A stretch of 64,000 nt of DNA from Zopfochytrium polystomum (lineage: Eukaryota > Chytridiomycota > Chytridiomycetes > Chytridiales > Chytridiaceae), in the NCBI GenBank assembly GCA_025765615.1, contig JAIVFJ010000041.1, positions 186,001 to 250,000 on the forward strand. Direction: 5' to 3'. The first letter of the stretch is position 1; each line of letters opens with the position of its first letter. Shown here piece by piece: positions 53,395 to 64,000 of the stretch. The translations under genes and the position numbers were made by a program. Below the pieces are notes generated by a model. The model saw only the letters and a list, made by a program, of their open reading frames with translations, did no database searches and was not told the origin of the DNA.

Positions 53395-56300
53395 GGGAGC
53401 GATCTGAAAAATATTATGGGACCTTCTTTCAGTTTTGGCCGCTTTTCGTCATGTACCCGGCGCCGTCGTTGCCGCATGCGTAATCATTCACCCTCATCCC
53501 TGTGATCCGCTACGCTGCGACCTTGCGCAGCCGCGACATTCCTGACCAGACGACATGCTGCCTCGACTGCCATCGCCCGCCATCGGCCGCACTGCACATC
53601 GCTATGTGCTGCGCCCACCAACCCGCCCAGGGACGAAGCCGCCGTGCGTTCCTCCTACCTAGCCAGACTGTCGCGTTGCCTTCAGGAGGCAGCGCGTGAC
53701 AGGGGTTGGAATCGGACAGGATAGAGGTGATTTTCACTTCACCGCAACCGCCCAGCCAATAATGGAGCCGAGAGCGCCGTATCGCTCCAGGGCTTTTGAC
53801 AACATAACGCCGCAAGCGTGCGAGCGATCCCCCATCAACCAAAACCACTTCGCAGGATGCCTTGCCCAACGACGGCGGGATAGGAGCAGACGACCGCCGG
53901 CTTGATCGGCAGCTTAAAACGTGAGACGCTGCCGATGATGAGGCCGGTTCTTCTCGAGCTCGGTGCAGACCCTGTCGAGGATGGCCGCAACCCCATCGAC
54001 GGCGGCGATGGTGTCGCCGCATGCGGGAGGGTGCGGAGGATGACGCCCGAGCGTCGTTTTCCATTCATTCGGTTTGGTGATCCCTGTTCCATATTCGAAG
54101 AGAGGTCTATGGGCGGGCTGTAATATTAATACAATGTCTCCTACATCTGGGCAGGGGTTGCTCCAAACATTTGAAAAACGACGGAAGAAACGAAGCGGAC
54201 AAGCAAGAAAGTGGTTCAAGGGGAGTCTATTCCGTCAGTTTGAGAGGGGTCTGGATGTAGCCGTTCCCAAATAATATTTTTCAACCTTTTTTTAAAATTT
54301 TTTTTTTTTTTATTGGTGAACCCGCGCCACCAAGATTCAGAAGTCGTTCTTTATTTGCGGCCTGTTTTCGCGTTTCAGGTTTGCCCGGCGGGGGTTTTTC
54401 AGGCGACGGCCCGTGTGGCGGTTCCTACCTCGATCGCATGTGGAGCGCAATGCAAGCCCAGGCCAGCGCGTGCGCCGATGCACAGTAAAAGCGGAAGGAA
54501 AGTAGCATCGAACCGGGATCGATTTAGCGAGAGAACCCGTTTTTTTCAAAACGGTGGCGCAGTAGTTCTTCGTTTTTGGAAGGGCCTCCCTACCCCCTGA
54601 TGTGTCCAATCGTTTGCTGCCGGTTTTAGAGGGACACCAACATACATCGAAAGGGAAGCGTTCTTTTTTTTTTTTTTCTTTTTCTTATTATTGGTGACCC
54701 CTTCTAATTTGCCGTTGGCCCCTGTGTCCGCTTTTTCTCGCCTTTTTTTTCCCTTCTTTTCTGCGCGGCAGTCGGCATTACAAATGGGATGCGTCAGAAT
54801 ACGTGGGGGAGACGACATCAAGAGTTGAGTTGATTGGATTTCTGGGGAAGGGAACAAGTAGGAAAGCGAGGAGGGGTGGGGAAGTCCTCGGATTTGTGCG
54901 AGCGGAGTATGGACTTTACACACACTTATCCGGTCCACGGGCGTGTTTGCGTGCGTGGGGAGCTTGAGGGTATTAATAAACGAAGTTGTTTGGTTGGTTG
55001 CGTTCCTCCCCCTTGCCTCAGTTTGTGGAGGGGAGTTGTTTGGGGGAAGTTGTTTGGTGCTTGGCTCCTCCCCCCTGAATTTTTTTGGTTTTCGTTCGAA
55101 CAGTTCAAACAGCCAAAATTTTCTTTTGTTTCCTCAACTGGCAGCTGGCGGCTTGGTAGAAAACATTCGGTTGTTTGGTCGACACCTTTCCAACAAAAAA
55201 AAAAAAAAAAAAAAAAAAAAAAGGTGGGAAAGAAAAATTATTCACCGCAGGCCAAACATGCGCGCGTGGAGCCGGCGAGGGCCGGTTCCGCTCGGTGTTG
55301 CGGGTTGCGGAGAGTGAGGGGGAGAGAGACAGAGAGAGTGGGAGAGAGAGAGAGAGGTAGAGCGAGAGAGAATGTGAGAAGAATGTTTGAAATGGCCACG
55401 CGGTTATCTCAGTTCACCCGATGGCAGGCAAGCAAGCTCGTTCTCTGCGTTCTCTGCGACAGAGAGACAAACAAAAGGGTGACAGGCAGGCAGGGAGGGG
55501 AGCAATCGCGCAACGAATGGGAACACACGCCGTCATTCAGCTTTCGAGGATTCAATCAAACAACAACAGAAAGTGGTATTTTCCACAAGAAAAATTAAAA
55601 AAAAAAAAAAAAGAAACACAGGGACGGCGGAAACAATCGCGTTTTCCGCCATCCACGAACCTTCCCGTTTAGGAAGGCTGTTTGGGATTGTGGGCTGGGT
55701 TTTGCAATGCGTTCGACGGTTGCCCTGCTTTTTTCCCCTTTTTTCTATAAAAGTTGTTGTTGGTTTCTGGGGGAATGGGGAACAGGCCAATCACGCGCCC
55801 TGATCACGACCACCCACGCACACACACAACCAAGAGGAAGAATGGTGCAGAGACAAAGGGATGTGTCTCCCCCAATCAGCTTCGATCGTCGTTCCTGATC
55901 CTGGCGGGGCGGCGGGACTGCTGTCTGGCTCTCTGTCTCGCCGCCATTGTTCTGGACAAGCAAGCTTGCCCAAACCAGAAAAAGAAATAGAAAATACAAA
56001 AACCAAAAACGATTGTGTTTTCTCGCAGACAAACAAAAACAAGGAGCTGACTGTCACGATTGGTTGTTGGGCAGTCGTCGATGGTTTCAGAATGGAACTG
56101 AAAACAAAAAAGGAGAAGAAAACTCGAAAAAAAATATTCATCGAAAAAAGGAGAAAGGAAACGCGCAGGCCGCTCTGCAGGAAACCAATTTCTGGACTTT
56201 TTTTTTTGAAGTTTGAATATGGGTAGACCCAAGAAAATTCTTATTTTTTTTCGATTTTTCGTTTGAATATTTGATTCTCTTTTCAAACAACCAAAGTCTC

Positions 56301-56611
56301 AACAAGACCCAAGTTTTCTTCTTTTATTATTTTGTTTCTTTTTCGTGCGCGCCCGGCGGCGGTCTGTTTGTCTGAGCGGCCAGTTGGCCGGTCTGGGGCG
56401 GACGGCCACAAGGGCAGCGACAGATCGCGGGCTGGGTCACACCCAAACAAACATCACGACAACAAGAGCAGCAACAGCAACAGAAGAGAAAAGAAATCTT
56501 GTGCAGGCCACCAACGCAGGGAAAAATGGAAAAAAACGAGAAAAGAGAGGGCGAAAGCATATCAAAAACCGGCAAAACGGGGGTCCCCCGCACTGGGGCG
56601 GCCGAGCACCC
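53395..56611. other. Long intergenic region with homopolymer tracts
   Basis: No gene recognised. The minus strand 53835-54219 contains protein-like stretches in different frames (for example TAAVDG-type helices at 53914-54219) that do not join into a known family; they might be a decayed gene or an unidentified exon. A28 at 55195-55222 and shorter A/T runs occur. Frames at 54834-55598 are low-complexity. Confidence 0.4.
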
Positions 56612-56783
56612 TATAAAACCGAGACGCATCGCCTCAGCCCGCCCGTCCCTCTCCAGCCACTTTTGCCCCAGCCCTCACTCACTCGCTCTCTCTCGCTCTC
56701 TCTCTCCTCAGCCCGCTTGCTATCGCCATCATCGACGGGCGCATTCGGCGGCGATTAACTGACAAAAACACAGGATAGGCAGG

Positions 56784-56816
<33 letters not shown>

Positions 56817-56964
56817 CAACTACCCGCCACTTGGCCACTCACTGACTGCCTTAACTCTGAACGCGACTTACTCGTAGTGAGCTAGCGTGCTTAGCAAATA
56901 CGCTACCTCTCCTTACCGTCCACCTCCTCGCCGCCAACGCGAAGAAGACCACTCACACACACAA
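56612..56964 (+). promoter_or_regulatory. Promoter and leader of the C2H2 gene: TATA box, CT-rich stretch, CAGA microsatellite
   Basis: TATAAAA at 56612-56618. A CT-rich run (about 56680-56710) ends in CTCAG, a possible leader-intron acceptor, and a CAGA repeat lies at about 56780-56813. The leader is about 320 nt. Confidence 0.6.
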
Positions 56965-59219
56965 ATGCGCTCTGACGTGTCGGCCGCCCGTAACCGGGAC
57001 ATCCGCAGAAACAAGAAGGCCGCCGCCGCCGCAGCTGCCGCTGCCGCGGCTGCCGCGGCTGCCGAGCCATGCCAGCTAACGGCACCAACATCGGTTCCCT
57101 CACAAGTACCGCCGGCCGGCTTCTCGTTCTCGCTGAGCGGCTCCTCGTCCTCGGACGCGGGAGCGGCAGGCATCCCGTCGCCGCTCCAGCTCAAGCCAAG
57201 CGCCCTCTCGTTCCTGTTCGACCAGTCGTCGTCGTCGACAGCACAAAGCCCCGCCGCGTTCAACCCGGCGTCGCAGAACCAGCTCCAACTTCACCTCCAA
57301 CTGGACCAAATCACACAATTCCAAGCGCCCTTCCCGCAACAGCTGGCAACCCCCGTGACCGGGCCGATTCTGCCTTCGACGGTCCAGCCGTTCGACGCGC
57401 AGTTTCAGCAAGTTCACCACCACCAACAACAGCCACAACCGCAAGCGCAACCACAGAGCGGCCACCACCACCACAACCACCAGCCGCAGCAGCCCCAACA
57501 ACACACCCCTCACACCCACTGCAAGAAGCGAATGCACAAGGCGCACCACAACGGCCACCACGCGCACTCCCACGCGCACTCGCACCAATGCAGCCACGGG
57601 CACCACCAGCAGCAGCCCAATGCGCAGCCTCAGCCCATGCAAGTTCAAGTGCCGCAACAGTTTTTCCAGGTTTCCGCGCCGATGGTCGCGACGTTTGCCA
57701 TGCCACAACAACCGCAACAATCACTGCAACAACAACAGCAAGAACAGTCGCAGCAGTCGCCGCACCAGCAAAACCAGCCGTCTACTGCGCAGGCGACCGT
57801 GTTCATGCAGGGCTTCCAGTTTGACCAGGAGAGCGCACCGGGCGGCCAGCAGACCATCTTGATGGCGCCGCTGACGGCTGCGCAGTTCAACGCGGGTGCG
57901 CTGATGGGCTCTTTCGATCCCAGCCTGCTGCAGGAGCAGCAGCGGAAGGCCGACCCGACGCAGGCGTCGGACTCGACGCTGGCTGGTCCAGCCGTCGACG
58001 GGCAGCGCGAGGCGGCCCAGCCGATAACCAACGATATGGTGGTGAGCATCTCTCCGCCTCCCTTTTCCCTGCATCCGTCCATTCTCTCGTTTCCTTTCCG
58101 CTTTTCGCCGAGGGAAAAAAAAAAAAAAAAACACATAAAAATTTTCTTGTGTTTTGTGTGCGAAAATTTTCTCCACTCTCCGGATTGGTGCTTTTTCCCC
58201 TGCAAAAGCTGTTGAAGTTTTCCGTTGGACAAGTTTCTAACTTTGTGCTGTAGATGAACTGGTTCGAATCTGCTTTCGGTACTGTGCGAGGCAGCGCATA
58301 CGACATACCCAACTTGCTCAACAACAGCGCGAGTGGCGCCTCAGACCAAGGCGCCGCCACCATGACTCCATTTGCCGCCACCGCCACCGCCATGGGCTTC
58401 CTACCCGTCGACCCTTCCATGGCAATCGCCGCCCAGAGCCACTCCCCCGTGGACGCCAGCCAGCCCTCGGAGCCGCGCAAGATCCCGTTCGCCCCGGCGC
58501 CGCGCTCATCGTCGATGCTCACTCCGTCGTCTTGGGACGACTCATGGGGGCTCAACCACCCCGGCGCGGTGGGCATGTCCGACGGCCTCTCGTCGTCCGC
58601 TCCCGCCACCGTCCCCATCTGGGACGCGCACACCGCCACCACCGGGTCCATCTTCTCGCCCTCCATGTCCGTCGTCTCCTGCGAAGACCCCACCGTCACC
58701 TCCGTCTCCCCGCACGCCCTGTCCATGTTCCACCAAGACATCAGTCGGCGCAGCTCCACCGCCTCCACCAACACCGTCGACCTGCACGGCCGCACCATCG
58801 CCACCTCCTCCCCGTCCCCATCCTCCCCCTGCGACACCTTCCACTACGAACCCGTCTCGGGCGCGTCCACACCCGGCCCGCACTCGTCGTCGGCGTCTTC
58901 GTCAAAGTCGCGGCCGCCACGCACCGGCCGCAAGCCCAAACACCTCCCCTGCCCCGCATGCGGCCGCATCTTCACCCGCCACTACAACCTCCAGGTCCAC
59001 ATGCTCTCCCACAGCGGCGAAAAGTCGCACGCGTGCGAGCACTGCAGCGCCGCGTTTGCGCGCCTGCACGACTTGAGGAGACACATCCGCTGCATCCACA
59101 GCAGGGAGAAGCCGTACGTGTGCACCGTTCAAGGGTGCGACGAGGCGTTTGCGCGCGCCGACGGCCTCGGGAGGCATATGAAGAGCGAGCACGGCGCGGG
59201 ACCAAACGGCCAGGCGTGA
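56965..59219 (+). CDS. C2H2 zinc-finger transcription factor
   Basis: Model: join(56965..58041, 58254..59219), 680 residues; the intron has a CTAAC branch site 20 nt before its AG. The start is the first in-frame ATG at 56965. The N-terminal half contains polyalanine (about 15 in a row), poly-Gln and His/Gln-rich segments typical of activation domains. Three C-terminal C2H2 fingers (about 592-672) follow: CPACGRIF...H, CEHCSAAF...H with a longer H-x4-H spacing, and CTVQGCDEAF...H with C-x4-C. TGEKP-like linkers (SGEKSH, SREKPY) support tandem DNA binding. The protein is nuclear; the target is unknown. It resembles fungal stress-type C2H2 factors only in general plan. Confidence 0.85.
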
Positions 59220-60231
59220 TCCTTTTAACTCTCCTTTCTTTGCATGGCACCCACCTTTCTCCCCCTCGCGTCAAACGATGTTAGCACCTTTCCCCCCCGA
59301 AATGTATTTGCATATCTCTTTGTCTCCACCCGCAATCAAACCCGTGTTTTCCTTGCATTATCCCCTCCCCTCGTTTTTTTCGCCGCCTACCAGTCGCAGT
59401 TGAAAACCCAAGTTCCTGCCTTTTTTTCTCTGGATGTCTACAACAGCAAGCTACCCCTCCCACCCCACTTCCAGCAAATGTTAAAATAGCGTTTATTCTC
59501 TGTCTTTGTAGACGTGATTTTTTTTCTCTGAATATGCTTTCGCTGCGACCGCCCCCTGCCCCCTTCCCGCCTTTTCGCCTTTCCCGTTTCATCTCCCGCC
59601 TGCGCCGCCTATGTAAAACCCATCCAACACCCGCTAGGAAAGCCACCGGTCTTAGATTTCATCCTGTTCCTTCTTTTTTTTATTTCGTTTGCCAGCTGGT
59701 TGCTTCGTTTTTTTGGTTTGCCTTCTCGATTTTTCTTACCGCGCGTCTACACATCTTGCCTCTGTCGCTTTTTTTTGTTTTTGTTGTTGTTGTTGTTGTT
59801 TTGTTACGTGTAACATGGGGCCAATTTCTCTCAAACTATCGATTGTGCGTTAAGTGTTTTATTTCGCTTGTGGGAATGAACGGCGGCTGTTCACTGGCGA
59901 CTTTCTTCAGAAAGTCGTCGATCAGAAACAGAATAATGAAGAGCGTCGCGCTGCTGGGCTAGCGCTTGTCCAAACAAAGTGAAAAGGAAAAACCGACAGA
60001 AACCACAAGGAAAAAAACCGGAACAAAACTTTCAAAAAAAAAAAAAAAAAAAAAAAGAATTTCTGGACGATCAACCCAAAAAGACCAGGGAGAAGGCAAG
60101 CGAAGAGGGGCCGCCAGGGTGGGTGGGGAAGTGCTGGGTGGAGTTTGAGGGGACGCATTACGCCAGATCGCGCTCCAGGGTTGGAGATGCGCCGCACGTC
60201 GCACACACACACCCCTCCACCCCCAACACGC
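59220..60231. other. Intergenic region with A23 tract
   Basis: 3' flank of the zinc-finger gene, then an A23 run at 60034-60056. No gene or RNA recognised. Confidence 0.45.
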
Positions 60232-60510
60232 ATGCATCGGAGGTTGGCGCATCCTTTGGATCTACCGGATCTGCTGCCCTCGGGGGGCTTGTTCTTGAAT
60301 CCTATCGTGGGTGGAGCTTTCTTTGCCGGCCCCAACTGCGGCATCCAGACTAGGAGGAGATCCGGTGAAGCGGAGGAAGGCACCACCCGTTCTGGTTGGC
60401 CTGTGGAGGAGCAGAACTTCTCATCCCCCCGATTCCAGTCAAGGGCCTTTGATATGCCTCACCCACCTCTTCTCCCCGACCTGGAGTTTTCGCTGCTTGA
60501 TACGATCTAA
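60232..60510 (+). CDS. Possible short ORF or 5' exon, unrecognised
   Basis: 92 codons from ATG 60232 to TAA 60508. The residues look protein-like (GGLFLNPIVGGAFFAGPN) rather than low-complexity, and it lies on the same strand just upstream of the next ORF. No good donor before the stop links it to 60674, so it is reported only as a candidate. Confidence 0.25.
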   Translation: MHRRLAHPLDLPDLLPSGGLFLNPIVGGAFFAGPNCGIQTRRRSGEAEEGTTRSGWPVEEQNFSSPRFQSRAFDMPHPPLLPDLEFSLLDTI

Positions 60511-60673
60511 CCGTCCCGCAAACCTTTCGGTACCCCACGGCCAAAATAGGCTCCTTTAATCCCGGACACCTTTCGCCCCGGACAATCCATACGGCAGAAG
60601 GAAACATTCTTGCCGGGGAGACCTGGTGTGCAGTCAGGCTTTCGACGGGCTTGGCTCGTCGACCCCCAACTCG

Positions 60674-61568
60674 ATGCTTGCGGTGCCGTTGATGCCAGCA
60701 CCGCCCCCTTCCTTGATGGCTGAAGACAGAATACATCTCCCTTCGCCGTCTTCTGGAAAGCCACCTCTGAGGTTGTCGACTTCATCACTGCTGCCTGCTG
60801 CCAATGGAATCCATTCCTCTGTCTTGCCGCTAAAGCGGAAGATCCTTGCTGCCCAGGCCAGCGCAGCTTTCGAAAATCGCCCCTCATCCTTGAAATCCTT
60901 CGACATGCCACAAACCCCATCTGCGCAGCTTACTGCTTCCACTCCGACATCCCATCGACCGGTTCTCGCCGCGCTGCAGCCGAGTGCGTTTGAGAATATT
61001 GTTCGCCAGGGTTCCTCTGTTGCGAATGCAAATGCCAAGGAGGACCCCAGAGCACACGGCGAGAGACACGCATCGGAGAATTCCCGGGTAGCGTCGCCTT
61101 TGTGGTTTCTGGCCGAGACAGCACTTGGCGGGACCTTGGATTCCAATTATTCGAGAGCATCGCAGAGCTTATCGAGGACAGCATTTACGTGTGCAAATAT
61201 TATTGCACCGACCAGTTCTTCCTCTCGATGGGATTTGTTCCCGGCTCCCAAGCCGACCGCGACAGCTTTACCACCCACTGAAACAAGGAAGAGGAGGCTA
61301 CCGGATGGCGAAGAGCTCGTGCCGTCGCCACCAGGGAATGGTCTTACCCAACTCAGCAGTGGAACGTACGTCCCGACCGAGCGCACGCATCTTGCAAGTG
61401 GTTTTCTTTTTTCGCACCCCCAATAGTTCCTTGAAACACCGTTGGATACTGACAAAGCTCTGTCTCTCCTCCGTCAACTGTGTCTGTTGGTTTTTTTTTT
61501 TTTTTTTTGCATCTAGGAAGCTCGATCACCACCACATTCGCAAGATTCGGCAAAGGCCCCAGCGTTGA
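60674..61568 (+). CDS. Ser/Pro-rich protein of unknown function, upstream of the ankyrin gene
   Basis: Not recognised. ATG 60674 opens a Ser/Pro/Leu-rich frame with a basic TRKRRLPDGEE motif near its end. A strong donor (GTACGT at 61366) and a strong acceptor (T18 then CATCTAG, ending 61516) remove a 151-bp intron; the spliced frame then ends at TGA 61566-61568 (join(60674..61365, 61517..61568)). The next ATG is 20 bp further on. It may instead be the N-terminus of the ankyrin protein: using the AG at 61593 keeps the frame open (TESADTHN...), but that site lacks a pyrimidine tract. Confidence 0.45.
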
Positions 61569-61588
61569 AGCAAAACGCACCAGATGGA

Positions 61589-64000
61589 ATGAGCGAATCC
61601 GCTGATACCCACAATGCTCAGCAAGATGATGCCGAATCATCACATTGCTTACTGGTGCCTTCAAACCCGGCATACCCAAGCAGGAGTCGAATACCGAGGG
61701 AAACCTCCCCACTTTCAGCGTCGTCCATCAGTGAATCTGGAGTCGTGGAAGGAGGAAATTTCGCCGATCGCCAACTTGATGGCGGGCATGGTTCTGGCGG
61801 CGCCCGACGAAGCGGCGGGAGCAGCACCGACTCTGGCCGTTCTGGGCGACAGGGAGCTACGGAGAGCGGTGGTGATCGCGACCGAAATGGCAACCGCAGC
61901 GGCTCAGGCGGCGGTAGTGCCGGCGGCGGGGGCTCATCTGCGGCTGGCGGTGCACTCAACGGCAGCAACGGCTCTGATGGTCGTGATGACAAGGGTCGAC
62001 GAAACGGGTCGCGAGACGGCCGGTCTGGTAGAGACGAGACTCGACGGTCCGATGCCACGACTGGAAAAGGAGGTGACAAGAAACGTAGCAAGAATGCTGA
62101 CTCAGACACTAAGGGAGAAGTAGGCGTTAAAAACAAGGCTGGATCAAAGCTTCGGCGGTCGTCGTCGTCATCCTCTGAGGGTTCTTCGTCTGCCCGCTCT
62201 TCTTCCTCGCTTTCTACCATCGGCGACTTGGACGACGAAAATGAGGGCGAAGAGGAGAATGGTGGCGACAGCAATCCTTCAGATTCCGATGGGGACGATG
62301 GAGGCAGCAAGTCAAAAAAGCATCACCACCATTCACATCCGCAGCCCTCCTCATCCTCAGCAAAGGTAAAGCGGCCAGGAGACGCAGCTGACGAGTGGAA
62401 GCGGCGACAAATAGAGGAACTCGAGCGGATTGCGAAGGGTCGGAAGGAATTATCGGCTCTGTCTCATTCATCCTCTGACAAGCTGCGCAAACCGAAACCT
62501 TCGCCTTCAATGGCATCATCATCTTCGTCATCATCTCTCTCGCACCAAAGCGGTCCGCACGACGACAATGGTGGAAAGTCAGGAACAAAGACGAAGAGGG
62601 ATTCCAACGATCGAGTTGACGGCAGTTCTAGTTCAAAGCGGAAGCATGGGGACGATGAATCCGACGATGGGTCTGATGCGCACGCTGACAAGCGAGTAAA
62701 ACCAAACGACAAGTCGAAGGGGAAGAAGAGTGGGAAAGTTGGTGTGGAGACGCCGACATCTACGAAGCAAGGTAGTAGCGTTGTCGCCACAGGCAACGGC
62801 GGTACCAGCAGTAGCAATTCACGGAAATCCAAATCGGCAGCTCCATCCGACCCTGAAATTCTACTCTGTGATCCCAACAGCACCACTGGCCGAAAACGGG
62901 GCATCCGACAGTCTGCCATCAACAAGCCGAACCGCAGCGGCCGCACTCCAATATTCAAGTACGCCGGTGCTGGCGACGTCATTGCTGTTTCCGCCCTCAT
63001 CAAGGCTGGCGCTGACGTGAACTTGAGAGATAATGCCGGTTGGACGCCACTGCACGAAGCCTGCCTTGAGGGAAAGAGGGAGGTATGCGAACTCCTCATT
63101 TCGTACGGGGCAGATGTGAACGCTCCCGGATTTGGAGGAGACACTCCTTTGCACGATGCGGTGACGAACGGTCACTTTGAGGTGGTTGACATTCTCTTGT
63201 CTCATGGTGCCGCCCTGATCAGTGCCAACGACAAGGGTGAAACACCGATGGACCTGGCCGCAGACGACGAAGACGACGGGGAGTTTGTTGTGGACGGAGG
63301 CGACGGAGACGAACGTGATGGCGACGGCGAGAGAGGGAGTGCGAGACCGACCCGAGGTAGGACAGCAATGGAAAGGCTGCTTCTTCGGTGGCAGGACATG
63401 ATGGCGCGCGTTCTCGAGGTTGACAGCGAGGGGCAGACAATGCTCCATCGTGCCGCCGGACGCGGCGACCTCAAGGCCGTTCGGCGAGCGCTCCGCTACG
63501 GCGCTCCCATCGATTTCGCAGACAATGCTGGCTGGACCGCGTTGCACGAGGCTTGCGCGAAAGGCCACACGGACGTGATCGCAGAGCTGTGCCGATATGG
63601 AGCGGACGTGAATGCAGTTGCGGGATCGGGTGGGAAGAGCTCTCGCAAGAACAGCACCGCGGACGTCTTCGGTGGTTCGGACGTCTTCGTTGGTTCGGCC
63701 AAGGACGCGGTCGCCCCGGACGGTTCGAACCCGGGCAGTCCCCTCCTTGCTGTTGGCGTTACCCCCGCTGATGGACGCTGCGGGCGGCCGTTACGTCGAC
63801 GCTGTCCGATGCCTTTTGGAGTATGGTGCGGACGCCACACTCGCCGACGCGGACGGAAGGACGGCCGCTGATTACGCTGTCGGAGCGGGAATCTCAGGTT
63901 TGTCCAAGGCTGCGGCTGCTGCTGCCGCCGCCGCCGGCGGAAAGGAGGGCGCTAGCTCGCGGTTGGCGGATATTCGCGAAATGCTGGCCAAACCAAAGTC
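61589..64000 (+). CDS. Hos4-like ankyrin-repeat protein (Set3 complex type), 3' end beyond window; apparent frameshift
   Basis: A long Ser/Lys/Asp-rich disordered region (to about residue 440) is followed by GRKRGIRQSAINKPNRSGRTPIFKYA. Ankyrin repeats come next (about 450-570: NLRDNAGWTPLHEACLEG, GGDTPLHDAVTNGHFEVVDILL), then an acidic strip (AADDEDDGEF), then a second repeat block (HRAAGRGDLKAVRRALRYGA, FADNAGWTALHEACAKG). Acidic strip and repeats match yeast Hos4, a scaffold of the Set3 histone deacetylase complex. At the C5 run 63762-63766 the frame shifts by one base; downstream the next frame continues with an ankyrin unit (PLMDAAGGRYVDAVRCLLEYGA) and is open to the edge. In the original frame translation ends at 63871. 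Confidence 0.75.
63762..63766 (+). other. C5 homopolymer at the frameshift in the Hos4-like gene
   Basis: With four C instead of five the text reads TPLMDAA, a normal ankyrin start, and the frame continues without a break. A sequencing or assembly error is the simplest cause; a real mutation cannot be excluded. Confidence 0.7.

Noticed and set aside
54834..55598. 254-codon plus-strand frame
   Set aside because: Runs through a poly-A (poly-K) tract and GA-rich sequence, with no domain or codon pattern of a gene.
55876..56286. Several 80-136 codon frames in A/T-rich sequence
   Set aside because: Low-complexity K/F/N-rich products on both strands at once.
56780..56813. Possible CRISPR-like short repeat
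   Set aside because: A simple CAGA microsatellite without spacers; no CRISPR arrays exist in this eukaryotic segment.
56881..56964. Earlier GTG start for the zinc-finger protein
   Set aside because: Fungal nuclear genes start at ATG; the first in-frame ATG is 56965.
63715..63740. GGTTCGAACCCGGG-like tRNA B-box
   Set aside because: Lies inside the ankyrin coding sequence, and no A-box or cloverleaf can be built around it.

Overview
This is a fungal nuclear chromosome segment. Genes are split by short GT-AG introns (most are 48-115 bp), and several products are conserved eukaryotic proteins: XPF/Rad1, Ctf8, PRPP synthetase, a Vnx1-type CaCA exchanger, a MARK-like kinase and a Hos4-like ankyrin protein. 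GC-rich genes, a UBA+KA1 kinase and a Tf1/sushi-like chromovirus suggest an early-diverging (zoosporic, chytrid-like) fungus. That placement is inference; no rRNA or barcode gene is present.

Left third (1-21,770): mobile DNA. Bases 1-12,343 hold a minus-strand tandem array of one Ty3/gypsy chromovirus family. Reading + coordinates: element A (internal 1-3865, runs off the edge), LTR 3866-4173, deletion derivative A' (4174-6410), LTR 6411-6718, a 17-bp spacer, LTR 6736-7088, element B (7089-11665), LTR 11666-11973, the same 17-bp spacer, LTR 11991-12343. The elements carry gag, a -1 frameshift signal, pol (protease, RT, RNase H, integrase, chromodomain), an 11-nt self-priming site and perfect heat-shock elements in U3. 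At 13,304-21,770 a full-length, non-truncated LINE (ORF1; ORF2 with APE endonuclease, RT and RNase H) lies between 16-bp target-site duplications.

Right two thirds (21,972-64,000): host genes. In order: Vnx1-like vacuolar cation/H+ exchanger (+, 21972-26214; the LINE inserted about 190 bp upstream of its ATG); PRPP synthetase with a long disordered N-terminus (+, 26698-29128); type II membrane SGNH/PC-esterase-like protein (-, 29581-31317); XPF/Rad1 endonuclease (+, 31683-36041); disordered protein (-, 36340-39239); MARK/PAR-1-like kinase (+, 39948-42281); P/A/Q-rich protein (+, 43135-45959); secreted mucin-like protein with a bulb-lectin C-terminus (-, 46981-49812); an RNase MRP/P-class RNA gene with its own TATA box (+, about 51790-52160); Ctf8 (-, 52617-53394); C2H2 transcription factor (+, 56965-59219); a small ORF (+, 60674-61568); and the start of a Hos4-like ankyrin gene (+, 61589 to beyond the edge) with an apparent one-base frameshift.

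The host genes do not form one pathway. XPF and Ctf8 both serve genome maintenance, and Hos4 belongs to the Set3 deacetylase complex in yeasts. The most notable content is the retroelement regulation: heat-shock elements expanded inside an LTR, self-priming and a pseudoknot frameshift site can all be read directly in the sequence.
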